This document shows positions 9,599 to 20,209 of a stretch of 64,000 nucleotides of DNA, in pieces. Positions within the stretch are counted from its first letter, which is position 1. Each line of letters begins with the position of its first letter. Made by a program: the position numbers and the translations under genes. Location of the stretch: positions 137,899 to 201,898 of the forward strand of contig NW_005201287.1 in assembly GCF_000372725.1 (NCBI RefSeq), in the 5' to 3' direction. The stretch is from Emiliania huxleyi CCMP1516. Taxonomy: Eukaryota; Haptophyta; Isochrysidales; Noelaerhabdaceae. The notes under the pieces are model-generated. The model did not search any database, was not told where the DNA came from, and saw only the letters and a program-made list of their open reading frames with translations.

Positions 9599-10400
9599 AT
9601 GCTGCGAGCCTTGGAGAGTGGCGACTGCTTGACGACCGAGAGAGCGATCCCGCAGGGTCGCGTGCTCCCGTGCCGGTGGGGGGACCCACCTCCAGCGGGG
9701 GCTGTCACGGCTGTGCCAGTCCGCGGTCGAGCCTGCGCCCTGTCGTGCCAGTGCTGTGAGAGAGGCTTGTAAGATATTTTATAAGAAGTGGCCCCGCGAG
9801 CTGGGAAGAGGACCGCCGCAAGCGGCGTGGCGTGGAGCGGTTGAGCGTCCCTCCGGGGGCCCCTCTCTCTCTCTGCGCCGGGGAGGCGTTGTTGGAGGCT
9901 AGGACGCAAGCGTCCGTCGCCTTTTTCAAACTCGGGGCCCACTCCGCTACGCTCCGACCCGAATGTGGAGGGCCATGAAATTTAAGGTGTTGCTGCGCAA
10001 AAGGGGGGCACCGCTCGACATTGGGCTCAACAAGGAAAACAGAGGGTCCCCAGCACTTTGCGTTTCCGGAAATTTCCAGGGAAAACAGAGGGTGTTTGGT
10101 GCTCCATTCTGGAAACTCGCGAGTTTCCCTGAGTCTGAGAGCTGGTCTGGGGCAAAATCTGAGGCAAAATTGAGGAAATCGACAAAATACCCAGGCGGGT
10201 TGCAGGGTAATTTCCAGGTATACACGGGTTCTCCGCGAAATTCCCGGCATTTTGCCTATTTGGCCTAAAATTTGGCTGATTTGGGTTGCAGCAGCAATTC
10301 GGCTGGCAGTACTTTTATCCGCCTCAGTTGCAGCCTCTCAAAAGTTCTCAAGTTGCGGCTCAGTTGCACCCCTGTTGATGTAGCAAACATGGCAGGACTC
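9599..10400. other. Intergenic, no supported gene
   Basis: About 9776-10300 is lower in GC and contains short repeats such as ggaaaacagagggt and gaaatttccaggga. Long open frames here have no domain character, so I do not call a gene. Confidence 0.45.
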
Positions 10401-10414
10401 AGGTAGCCCTCAGG

Positions 10415-10775
10415 TGCTGCACAGCACCTTGTACAGTGGCAATGAATCCTCACACCAGTGAGCTTGTGCCATGAGTGCAGACCTGTGGTCCATTGCGCTT
10501 TGTGCACTGGCGACGCTCGGCTGCAACGGCGACGCTGCAGCGGCGGCGACGCTGCTGCGATGGGGTACTGTAGCCCTTAGCTGCTGGACAGCACCTTGTG
10601 CAGTGGCAATGTCCACTGACTCATGGCACCAGCCTTGTGAAAGGAGCGCTGTGGTCAGTTGCGCTTTGTGCGCCGGTGGCGCTGCAGGGGCGACGACGCT
10701 GCAGCGGCGACGCTGCTGCGGTGCTGCGCCTGCACAGCACCTTTGTGCACAGTGGCAATGACTCCCGGCACTTGA
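10415..10775. repeat. Degenerate tandem repeat, about 150-170 bp unit
   Basis: The phrase gcacagcaccttgtacagtggcaatg or close variants occurs near 10417, 10588 and 10730. Each is followed by similar text (gtgca..cc.g.ggtc.gttgcgctttgtgc, gacgctgcagcggcgac). This is about two and a half copies of a decayed tandem repeat. Confidence 0.6.
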
Positions 10776-10832
10776 TGTCCTCAAATGTCCACAGAGAGTA
10801 TACTGGTTGTGCTCAGGTTGTGCTACATCAAC

Positions 10833-10945
10833 ACGTGTTTGTTATGACCCCCCCCAATGAACACACCACAGTGAGGGAGGGCGAGACGATCGAGGGGTCC
10901 CGTACCATGCGGAATCGACCCTATCCAGCGCTCAAGTGCTCAAGG
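10833..10945 (-). repeat. Dispersed repeat, inverted copy of 5335-5452
   Basis: Reading the minus strand here reproduces the 5335-5452 text: ctcaagtgct, tcgattccgcat, gtacgggacccctcg, the G run and ataacaaacacg. The copies differ in the length of the G run and by small indels. Confidence 0.65.
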
Positions 10946-10991
10946 CTCGGACTGGAGACCAACGCGAATGGGCGGACACGAGAAGGACTGT

Positions 10992-11929
10992 CTCGCTTAG
11001 TGTGGGTAAACGAAAGTAGTACCGTATACGGTACTATCAGAGAAAAGGCCGAAAAAGACGCCGGCGGCCGTCCACGACGAGCCAGCCAGCTGCCGGCTCG
11101 CACGGCAGCCTCTCCCTCTCGACCAGCCTCAACTTCCATACAGTCAACATTTTGTCGCTGCGTGCTCGTGGTGAGCTGTGGCGGCGGTCGAAGTTCGCCC
11201 AGATTCGGTGACGAGCGCCAGACGATAGTACCGCCTCTGTTCGCCCTGTGCATGTCAGGCCAGGCTGCAGCAGGGCACTACCATCGTGCTGCGCTGTTGC
11301 AGCCTGACTTTGCCCACTGTGCACAGTCGCCAGAGCACCACCACCGCCCGGCATCGTGTCACGGCGAGCTCCTTCTGCGCCCGCTCGCGAGGCTCTCGCG
11401 CGGGTACACTTTGGCCATCTGCTGCTCGCGTTCGGCGAGCTCATCTCCGCACTCCTGCCACGGTGCCGTCACCACACACCTTCTGGCCGGCCTGAGCCGC
11501 GCGGGGTCGCCGGCGGTGGCAACGCGTCGACCTCTCTCTCTGGTGCACCACGGGCCGCAACGGCCTGCTAGCAGCGTGTGCGAGGAGGCAGTGTGCCGGC
11601 CGGCACAGTCGAGCCGGAGCATCGGGTTCTTGATGCTTCTGGGGTCAAGTCTGACCTTATGCGGCCTAATATGCAACAATAAGGCTATGCTCTCACAGCC
11701 TTTTGAGATATGATCATTAAAGTCGAATTCTCGTTTACTGGTGACCATAGTACCGTTTGTCTTGTTTGCGTTTCTTCAAACGAATCCTTTAAAGTCTCGA
11801 CAATCACTAAGCTGCTTATGTGGCACCGCAGAGGCTCCCTTGGGGATGCCTGAGGCCACCCCAACCACTCACTAAGCCGTACGTGGACGAATTAAAATCT
11901 ACGTTTTTCGTTTACCCACACTAAGCGAG
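10992..11929. mobile_element. Element with perfect 24-bp terminal inverted repeats
   Basis: 10992-11015 (starts ctcgcttagtgtgggtaaac) is the exact reverse complement of 11906-11929. The 938-bp unit holds a palindrome (taccgtatacggta near 11019-11034) and an open frame of doubtful reality. No transposase motif is visible. It ends about 105 bp before the MSH6 start codon, so it may overlap that promoter. Confidence 0.6.
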
Positions 11930-12034
11930 TACCGGCTAGAGCTCTATGAAGCCCGCGCTACCCGATTCATCTTGAGCGCGAAATCACTCTCGCGCAGCGG
12001 TTGGCTCCTCCCGCGCCGCGCTCCTCCGCTTGGA

Positions 12035-15000
12035 ATGGACCGCTTCCTCAAGAAATCGCCTGGCGGCGCCGCTGCGACGCCGCCGAGCCAGAGCTCCGGG
12101 CCCGGCAACAAGCGCGTCCTCGCCAGCTCGGACAGCGACGAGGTGCCGTCCTCAAAAAAGCGAACGCCGTCCGCCCTCAGCTCCGGGCAGCCGTCGCAGT
12201 CTCGGGTGCAGCCTGCGCTCACGCACGACGCGCCGGCGGTGCCGATGGCGGCGCTCGGCGAGCAGGCGCGCCAGGTCAGCGACCTCGGCTTCCTGCGCGA
12301 CAAGCGGGACGCGCAGGGCCGTCGCGAGGGCGATCCGAACTTTGACCCGACGACGATGCTGGTCAAGCTGGCCAAGGGGGAGAAGCTGACGCCGGCGATG
12401 GAGCAGTACTGGAACATCAAGAAGGACCACGCCGACATGGTCATCTTCTTCAAGATGGGCAAGTTCTACGAGCTCTTCGAGGAGGACGCGCTGCTCGGTG
12501 CAGAGAGACGCACAGAGACGCACACCACCCAAGACGCGTCCCCGACGCGTCCCCGAGAAGAGAAGAGGCACCCCCCGCCGCCCCCCCCCCCCCCCCGCGA
12601 GAGGCCGGCAGACCGCGCCCTCGCCCACCGCCAGGCCACCGCGAGCTCGACCTCGCCTTCATGGGAAAGGATGCGCCCCACTGCGGCTTTCCCGAGGCGG
12701 CTCTGCCAAAGTATGCCGAGAAGCTGGTGGCGCTCGGGCACAAGGTTGGGGTGGTGGAGCAGATGGAGACGCCCGCGCAGCTCGAGGAGCGGAACAAGAA
12801 GCGCAAGGAGGCCGGCCAAAGGGTCGACAAGGCCGTCCGGCGCGAGATCTGCTCCGTGCTCACGCAGGGCACGGCGCCGCCGCAGGGCGCGCAAGCAAAG
12901 TACGTGCTGTTCGTGTGCGAGGACCTGCCCTCGAAGACGCTCGGCGTGTGCTTCGTCGACGTCGCCACCGGCTGCGTCTCCCTCGGCCAGTGCCCCGAAG
13001 AGGATGGCTGCCAGAAGCTGCGCACCCTCGTCGCGCAGCTGCAGCCCGCAGAGGCTCGCCTCCTAGACTCTCTCCCAGACGCCTCCTACACACCTCCTGC
13101 ACACCTCCTACACACCTCCCACACACCTCCTGCCTACACACCTCCTACGCACCTCCTGCACACCTCCTGCACACCTCCTGCACACCTCCTAGACTCTCTC
13201 CCAGACGCCTCCTAGACTCTCTCCCAGACGCCTCCTACACACCTCCTACACACCTCCTGCACACCTCCTACACACCTCCTGCCTACACACCTCCTACACA
13301 CCTCCTGCACACCTCCTACACACCTCCTGCACACCTCCTGCACACCTCCTGCACACCTCCTGCACACCTCCTGCACACCTCCTACACACCTCCTACACAC
13401 CTCCTACACACCTCCTGCACACCTCCTACACACCTCCTGCCTACACACCTCCTACACACCTCCTGCACACCTCCTGCACACCTCCTGCACACCTCCTGCA
13501 CACCTCCTGCACACCTCCTACACACCTCCTACACACCTCCTGCACACCTCCTACACACCTCCTGCCTACACACCTCCTACACACCTCCTGCACACCTCCT
13601 ACACACCTCCTGCACACCTCCTGCACACCTCCTGCACACCTCCTGCACACCTCCTGCACACCTCCTAGACGCCTCCTAGACGCCCCTAGACGCCCCCTAG
13701 ACGCCCCCTAGACACTTCCTAGACAGCTGCAGCCCGCAGAGGACGCTCCTCGACGGCGAGCACGCGCACACGTGCACCCGCCGCTCACCTTGGAGCATGA
13801 GCTCTGGGTGAGGGGTCGAGTAGGCGATCCTCGACGGCGAGTCGACCAGCCGCGAGGCGCGCGCGCTGCTGCAGCAGGCCGTCGCCTCCACCGCGGTCCT
13901 CGGGGACGGGCGGTACGGCGGCGCGGCCTTCGCGCGCAAGGCTCTCGACGAGGGCGGGTACTTTGGCGGCGGCGCGGCGGGCGGCGCGGGCGGCGGCGCG
14001 GCGGGAGAGTGGCCAGCGGCGCTCCAGGCGGCGGCGGCCTTCTCGCTGTCTCGGAGGTACGAGAGCAGGCTGAGCTCATGCCTCCCGGTCAGCCTGCAGG
14101 CGGCGGCGGCGCTCTCCCCTCCCGTCGCGTTCGGCGCGTTTGGCGGCTGCCTGCGCTACCTCCAGCGCACACTGCTCGACAGGCAGCTGCTGCCGCGCGC
14201 GGAGTTCGCGCAGTGGTTCCCGACAGACGGGGAGGGGGGCGAGGGGGCGGCGACCCTCGTGGTCGACGGCAAGACGCTGCAAAACCTCGAGGTGTTCGCA
14301 AACTCGACCGACGGAGGCACTAAGGGCACGCTCTTCGCGGCGATCGACCGCACCTGCACCCCATTTGGCAAGCGCGAGCTACGCCGGTGGGTGTGCGCGC
14401 CGCCGCAGCGCGTGGAAGACGTCGTCGAGCGGCAGGAGAGACACTTCCTAGACACTTCCTAGACACTTCCTAGACACTTCCTAGACACTTTCTAGACACT
14501 TCCTAGACACTTCCTAGACACTTTCTAGACACTTTCCAGACGTCGTCGAGCGGCAGGAGAGCGCCCCCCGTCCCCCCTTCCCNNNNNNNNNNNNNNNNNN
14601 NNNNNNNNNNNNNNNNNNNNNNNNNNNNNNNNNNNNNNNNNNNNNNNNNNNNNNNNNNNNNNNNNNNNNNNNNNNNNNNNNNNNNNNNNNNNNNNNNNNN
14701 NNNNNNNNNNNNNNNNNNNNNNNNNNNNNNNNNNNNNNNNNNNNNNNNNNNNNNNNNNNNNNNNNNNNNNNNNNNNNNNNNNNNNNNNNNNNNNNNNNNN
14801 NNNNNNNNNNNNNNNNNNNNNNNNNNNNNNNNNNNNNNNNNNNNNNNNNNNNNNNNNNNNNNNNNNNNNNNNNNNNNNNNNNNNNNNNNNNNNNNNNNNN
14901 NNNNNNNNNNNNNNNNNNNNNNNNNNNNNNNNNNNNNNNNNNNNNNNNNNNNNNNNNNNNNNNNNNNNNNNNNNNNNNNNNNNNNNNNNNNNNNNNNNNN

Positions 15001-16711
15001 NNNNNNNNNNNNNNNNNNNNNNNNNNNNNNNNNNNNNNNNNNNNNNNNNNNNNNNNNCATTTGGCGGGCAACAGCGATCAGAGTCGAGAATCGTCCATTC
15101 TGTGAAGGGCGGTTAGGGTGAACTAGGCAGCGGGGCGGCGCAGTGGGGGGAATGCGCCACGAGACAGGGCGGCGCGCGGCAGGCAGGAAGCCCGCCGGAG
15201 GGGGGGGAGGGACTCGCCAACGGCCCTTCTCTCGTATACCCTCTCGGAGCCTCCCCGGAAGCGTCTAGGCGGGGAGGGTGGTGCCCAAGGAGCGCGCCAA
15301 CGACGAGTACGACGCGGCGAGGCGGCGGCTGCTCGAGGTGGACGCCGGCCTGCAGCAGGAGCTGTCCCGCTGGCGGCGCGAGCTGCGCGACTCGTCCATC
15401 GAGCTGTGGACGCCCTCCGTCGCCAACGGGCAGACGACGGAGCCCTTCCAGCTGGCGGTGGCCGAGAAGACGCTGCAGAAGCAGGGCACACCCGAGGAGC
15501 GTGCGCGCATTCGATGCCGTCTAGCCTTCCCGGCACCTTCCCGGCACCCTTCCGGGACCCTTCTAGGAGTTTGCGCAGCAGATGTCGTCCAAGAAGGGGA
15601 CCAAGCGCTTCTGGACGGCCGAGCTGCGTGAGCTCGCGGGAGAGCATCTCGAGGCGAAGGCGGCGGAGGAGGCCGCCCTCGCCGCCGCCGCCAAGCAGCT
15701 CTTCGCGCGCTTCTCCGCGCAGTACGCCATCTGGCGCAACGCTGTCTCGTGCGCCGCCGAGCTCGACTGCCTCCTCTCACTCGCTCGCGCGAGTAGCGCC
15801 GCCGGGATGTGCCGCCCAGCCTTCGTCGCGGAGGCGGAGCCCTTCCTTCACATCCAGCAAGGCGTCAACCTGTGCGTGCAGTCGGCGCTGTCCGACGGGC
15901 AGTGCATCCCCAACGACATCCGGATGGGGCCAGCGCCAGACGGGGCCGGCGGCGGCGGCGAGGGCGACGCGGCGCGCTTTCTGCTGGTGACGGGGCCGAA
16001 CATGGGCGGCAAGTCGACGGTGCTGCGGCAGGCGTGTCTGACGGTGCTGATGGCGCACCTCGGCTGCTGGGTGGCGGCGGAGGCGTGCTCGCTCTCGCCC
16101 GTCGACCGCATCTTCACGCGGGTCGGCGCGAACGACGCCATCATGGCCGGCCTCTCCACCTTCCGCGTCGAGCTCGAGGAGACCTCGCTCATCCTCAAGC
16201 ACGCCACCGCGCGCTCGCTCGTGATCCTCGACGAGCTCGGCCGAGGCACCGCCACCTTCGACGGCATGGCCATCGCCCACGGCACCCTCCGCCACCTCGC
16301 CCTCGAGACGCGCTGCCGCTGCCTCTTCGCGACGCACTACCACGCCCTCTCGCGCGAGTTTGAGCGCGCCAACCCGCACGTCGCGCTCTTCCACATGGCG
16401 TGCGCCGTCGACGAGGGGAGCCGCGCGGTCACCTTCCTCTACCGCTTCCAGCCCGGCGCCTGCAACCGATCGCACGGCGCCCTTTCCCCTCGCCGCCGCC
16501 GGCTGCCCGCGCCGCCTCGCGATGACGGGGGCGCCTCTTCACAGCGGCCGTGACGTGAGCAGGCATCCACGTCGCCAAGCTCGCCGGCCTCGCGCCGCCC
16601 GTCCTCGAGGAGGCGGCCGCCGCCTCGCAGGCGCTCGAGGACGAGGTCGAGGAGCGGCGGCTGCTCGAGAGCCTGCGGCAGGTGCTGCGCGCGCGGGGCG
16701 ACGCTGCCTAA
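12035..16711 (+). CDS. MSH6: DNA mismatch repair protein MSH6-like (MutS homologue), with assembly gap
   Basis: Start ATG 12035 (MDRFLKKSPGG). Exon 1 (12035-12497) ends with FFKMGKFYELFEEDALLG, which carries the FYE mismatch-wedge motif. A 137-nt GT-AG intron leads to exon 2 (12635-13053; ELDLAFMGKDAPHCGFPE, ETPAQLE, VVRREICSVLTQG-like text). The gene resumes at 13824 (ILDGESTSREARALLQQ) and runs to about 14435 (VVDGKTLQNLEVFANS, TPFGKRELRRWVCAPP). The 475-N gap removes about 150-170 residues of the lever/clamp region. It continues at 15269-15502 and about 15567-16476, with Walker A GPNMGGKST (about 15993) and Walker B/signature LVILDELGRGTATFDG, then 16563-16711 (TAA). MSH6 pairs with MSH2 to recognise base mismatches in nuclear DNA. 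Introns 13054-13823, about 15503-15566 and 16477-16562 use GC donors. The N-terminal PIP box and PWWP domain are not seen. Confidence 0.9.
13054..13823 (+). other. MSH6 intron made of an 11-bp minisatellite with a decoy exon fragment
   Basis: Phase and homology support one intron from 13054 (gctcgc) to 13823 (gtag), joining LVAQLQPAE to AILDGES. It consists largely of an 11-bp minisatellite. Just before its end, 13724-13760 repeats both the end of exon 2 and, adjoining it, a version of the start of the next exon. The minisatellite contains almost no GT, consistent with a GC donor. Confidence 0.6.
13070..13722 (+). repeat. 11-bp minisatellite (cctcctgcaca / cctcctacaca)
   Basis: Several dozen copies of the 11-bp unit cctcctRcaca are arranged in higher-order blocks containing cctgcctacaca. 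The array ends in gacgcctccta, gacgccccctag and gacacttcctag variants. It is intronic in MSH6. Confidence 0.85.
14445..14540 (+). repeat. 11-bp minisatellite (gacacttccta) in MSH6
   Basis: About eight copies of gacacttYcta. The array is flanked on both sides by gacgtcgtcgagcggcagga (14417 and 14541), that is, by two copies of the coding sequence DVVERQE. Confidence 0.8.
14583..15057. other. Assembly gap (475 N)
   Basis: A run of N inside the MSH6 gene. It lies next to a minisatellite, a likely reason for the break. Confidence 1.
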
Positions 16712-17192
16712 GGGCGAGAAGATGGCGCGCTGCCCCTCTCGCCTGCGCCTCTGCACGTCGGAGCGCCTGGTCGCGACGCGGGCGGTCGCTTTTCTCGCAG
16801 AGGAGGCGCTGGGAGCGCCAGCTTCTAGCTCTGGCGGAGAGAGAGAGAGTCACCATGGCTCGTGCCTCGTAGCGCTTAGCGGCGCGTCGAGTGTTGTCCA
16901 CGGTCCTAGTAGCCGGGGTTTGCCCCTGCGACTCTTCCTGGATCCTGCGCATTGCTTCGTAGTTCGTTTCATAAGAATGCGGGGCACCCGTCGCTATGAC
17001 CTATGTGTTGCCTGCCGCACCGCCCAGGACTGAGCCATGCGATGTCGTAAAGCCTGTCGAGGCCTGGCCCGATAAGCGATATGTTCCAAAAGCATGTTTA
17101 CACTACCCGATCCCGTCGGGGTCGGGGTCGGCAAACCTCGAAATGTGCACCTTGGATGGCTGCGCTCCCTGTTTCACAGCCATCAGTGATAA
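16712..17192. other. Intergenic 3' of MSH6, no gene seen
   Basis: No domain or credible exon was found. The frames seen are short and inconsistent. Confidence 0.45.
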
Positions 17193-17265
17193 GGATGGCT
17201 GGCACGCCTAGATCTCAGCCATACACTCCTACCCGATGGCTGAGATCTAGGCGTGCCATCCATCC
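17193..17265. repeat. Hairpin (fold-back) repeat, 30-bp arms
   Basis: 17193-17222 and 17236-17265 are inverted copies with one mismatch, separated by 13 nt. The ends read ggatggctg / catccatcc. It resembles a tiny fold-back MITE. Confidence 0.75.
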
Positions 17266-17279
17266 TTACTTACTTATCA

Positions 17280-18600
17280 CGGACTAGCAGGTTGGCTCGC
17301 TAGTCGCTCGCCGGCCCGCGCAGCACGCGCGGGCCTTTTTTGTGGTCGGATGTTGGTCGTCTCGAATTTGATCGTGGGCAGGGCGTGAGAAAGCTGGACG
17401 GCTCGGTCGATGCGAGCCACCAGCTCGTGAGCGACGGGCGCGACGGGTTCCTCGGCGTAGGCTTGGGCGTGGTGAGCAGCGCCGGCGAGAGAGGGACGGC
17501 ATGCGGCTCCCAAACGAGCCGCACGGGCTTCATCTGGGCCGCCGAGGCCACCTCCTTGGTCGCGGTGGCGGGCGTGAAGGCGAGGTGGGCCGAGGCAAGC
17601 GCTGAACGTGCCGTGCCGCCTTGCGCCCCTGAGGAGGGACGAGTGTGTGGGGTGCCACGGGCGGGGGGGAGCGGTGAGAGGAGAGCGGTGGGCACCCCCA
17701 CGAGGGGCTGCGCGGACGCCGCCTGCCACCCCACGCACGCCACTGACGCTGTGGGGGCGGCACGATCGAACGCGCTGGTCGGGCGGGCCGTCTGAGTCGC
17801 CCAAGCGGTGCTCTGCCGGCCGGTGGACGCGAGGGTGGCCCAAGAGGGCTCAAAGTACGGAGCCGATACCCGGCCGTCCCGGACGCCTGGCACGCGGGCC
17901 AATGGTCCAGCGTCCTGTGCATGGCTGGAGCGAAGGAGGGAGAGCTCAGGAGGGCGACGGGGCAGGGAAGGGGGCGATGCGATGCGGCGAGGTCTAATCG
18001 GCGGCGTGGAGAGAGGAGGTGCCAAAAGGCGACTATAGAGAGGCCTCTACGGGTGATATAGTGCGCCATGCCGGCGGGAGAGGTCTCTCACCGCCCCCCG
18101 GGCCGTCTCGAAGGGCCGTGCAGCCCACGCCACGAGGCGCTGCTGGCGGGAGCCTGGAAGGACTTGGCCTCGTTGCACCGCGCCGCGTTGATTCGCGATC
18201 ACCGTCGGCCGCGGACGGCGTCGGCGTGGCGGCCGCGGGCGCTCGCGAGACGCGCCGCTCTGCGCTGGTTCGGTTCGTTCGACTCGTTGTGCCGCCGTAC
18301 GCCCGGCGGCCGCGGGTCCCAGAAGTGGTTGCGCGGGCCTCTTCCTTTCGGCCGCGGGACGGCGTCGGGCACGTCGTCGGTCGCAACAGCGGCGCGGCGA
18401 GCCGCGGCACGTCGTTGCTGGCGCTGGTGGTTTGAGGTCGGCATCGTCCAGAGCTCGGTCGACGAGTCGAGAGCTTCAGCTGGTCGGGTGCCATGTTTGT
18501 GCGGAAAGTGGCAAATATATCTCTTTGATGTGGCTGCAATTAATTGCAGGATCATAGCCACTCCGCCCTGCAAGCACGCGCCATTTTGGCTGCCTTCCAG
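17280..18600. other. GC-rich region with long but unconvincing open frames
   Basis: Overlapping open frames exist on both strands (minus 17300-18025, 241 residues; plus 17340-17795). They are rich in Ala, Pro, Arg and Ser, have no recognisable domain and no support from a paralogue in the window. I do not call a gene. Confidence 0.4.
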
Positions 18601-18606
18601 CCAGTG

Positions 18607-18710
18607 CAGCCATCCTCCGGCCGATGGCTGCGATGGCTGTGCCCCGGCCATCCGCCCGGCCGCATGATGGCTTCATACAGCCGTCGCAGCCATCGGCCGG
18701 AGGATGGCTG
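18607..18710. repeat. Hairpin repeat, 33-bp arms, same family as 17193-17265
   Basis: 18607-18639 and 18678-18710 are inverted copies with one mismatch, with a 38-nt loop. The termini cagccatcc / ggatggctg match the 17.2-kb hairpin. A further single copy of gccagccatcc lies near 18763-18776. Confidence 0.75.
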
Positions 18711-18779
18711 AGCTTACTAAATCCTGACCAAGCGTTCCAACGCGATGGCTGAGAGATAACGACGCCAGCCATCCAGAAC

Positions 18780-19338
18780 AAGGGTGTGGTGGCTCGCGGA
18801 GCGAGAGTGGAGCCACCTGGGCTCGTGTCGGGGTCGAGTGTCGGGCGGCGAGAAGGCTGGGTCGAATTCGAAATCACCCCGTTTTCGCCCATTTTCGGTC
18901 ATCCGTCAAAATATCTGAAGATCTCAATGGGGGATTCTCCCCAAACCTTGCTCAGCTGATCCAGCATGGGTCGTAGGCCAGGCCTGGGCAAAGAAACCAG
19001 CACCTCATCAGGCTTCCCTGAGCGTCACAGCTCGGTGATCGCGCCGGCCGGACACCACTGTGACGTCCGTTCCGGGCATTTGAACGCGACCTTCGGGGGC
19101 AAAGACATGGGCTCTATGGCTCAGACTGGACTCCTCTTGGTCCCTTCTGATGCCCTAGGCCACACCTGGGCCTTACCTGGGGTTCTAGGGGCCGGGCGGG
19201 GTTTGCCACCCTAAAGGGGCCCGGAGGACCTTAAGAACGGTCTTTAAAAGAGGGACCCCCCCCGTCCCTGCAATCTCTTCAATGGCAAGTTAAGCCCCCA
19301 TACCTCAGGGACAGATCCGTGAAGTCTTCGCGAACATG
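18780..19338. other. Intergenic, no gene seen
   Basis: No coding support. There is a C8 run near 19255 and short repeats of tttaaaa / ggtcttt type. Confidence 0.4.
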
Positions 19339-19868
19339 TCAAAGGCCTAAGGAGCTCTCGTCTAGGCCGAAGGCGAGGCTCCCTCGCCAGTTGAGGATGG
19401 ACCGCCCACGTGGTTCGACGACTTCAACGACAACTTCAGAGTCGGCGAGCAGCAATCGGTACTCAGAGCGAAAGAGCCATACGGTGATAGGTACCGCCGC
19501 CGAGCCCACAACCAATGCGACTCCGGACAGCTTGTTCCAAATGCCGCCAATAGACCATACGAGAGTATGGCACAAGCAATGATGAGCGATACTACGCCGA
19601 ACCAGAGCGCGTGGCGCGCAGCTGTGCGCAGCGGAGTGAACTTCCGCACCGTCATCGATAGCGCACTGAATCGCGCGTTTTGTGCCGCCGAATTGTTCTG
19701 GCGCGTGCTTCTCCCAACAACCATGTGGATGTAGTACACTTCGAGAAGCGCAAAAGTGGTCGAGAAGAGGGAGAGCGCGGCAGACACGGCCAGCAAGAAC
19801 TTGACCACATCGGGACCGGGCACCCAATCGACAAACAGGATTGCACTAGGCACGGGACTGGCGCGCAC
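19339..19868 (-). pseudogene. Small multi-span membrane protein, frameshifted
   Basis: Frame 1 (from 19868) encodes hydrophobic segments VVKFLLAVSAALSLFSTTFA and LWFGVVSLIIACAILSYGLL. About 19545 the coding character passes to the next frame, which continues NKLSGVALVVGSAAVPITVW and a charged tail, ending at 19339. Together this makes about 165 residues with three membrane spans and a FALLEVYY motif. The change looks like a one-base indel; I see no intron there. The pattern faintly recalls Orai-like small channels, but I cannot establish the family. It may be a pseudogene or carry a sequencing error. The start lies inside a dispersed 5' motif also found upstream of the MYND gene. Confidence 0.5.
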
Positions 19869-19895
19869 TGGCAGGCACTAACACAGGTACACCAG
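19848..19895 (-). repeat. Dispersed 5' motif, copy A
   Basis: The minus strand reads ctggtgtacctgtgttagtg, then ccagtgcgcgccagtcccgtg and cctagtg. The same string, with a 4-nt difference, is at 22081-22131. Confidence 0.7.
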
Positions 19896-20019
19896 AATTC
19901 TAATACATGCGCCTCTCACACCAGACTGGCAAAAGAAAAAACGGACACAGTGATCTGTGATCTGTGAGGGCGCAGGCGCATTTTGTATACCGACTGCCCA
20001 CAGTCTCCCCACAGTCCTT

Positions 20020-20170
20020 TATCCTTCCCAAACTGTCACTCCCCTTTCTCCCGGCCGGGCGGGGCGGGCGCGCGCGGGGGCGGCGGGTGTGCGGGATGTC
20101 TGTGGGCCCGCGAGCGATGTGCGTGTGTCCGCCTTGCGTTTGTTTCATAACATCGAAGGCTAGCTCAAAG
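20020..20170 (+). repeat. Dispersed repeat, inverted copy at 38985-39130
   Basis: About 140 bp (cactcccctttctcccggcc ... gtgcgggatgtctgtgggcc ... cgcaaggc-type text ... tcgaaggctagctcaaa) is found again in reverse orientation at 38985-39130 with few differences. Confidence 0.75.
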
Positions 20171-20209
20171 AAAAGGCGATACCCTGATACCCTTCCTCGA
20201 TTGTACTAA

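Noticed and set aside
9705-10268. Overlapping frames on both strands in a lower-GC stretch
   Set aside because: Short repeats (ggaaaacagagggt) explain the openness. No domain.
10598-11713. Plus-strand frame of 371 residues
   Set aside because: It crosses a tandem repeat, a dispersed repeat and one end of an inverted-repeat element, and has no domain. Not credible as a gene.
13070-13722. CRISPR-like array of regular short repeats
   Set aside because: Units are 11 bp, directly adjacent with no unique spacers, and lie in an intron of a eukaryotic MSH6 gene. It is a minisatellite.
17300-18025. Minus-strand frame of 241 residues
   Set aside because: Ala/Pro/Ser/Arg-rich, overlapped by an equally open plus frame. 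No domain or splice logic.
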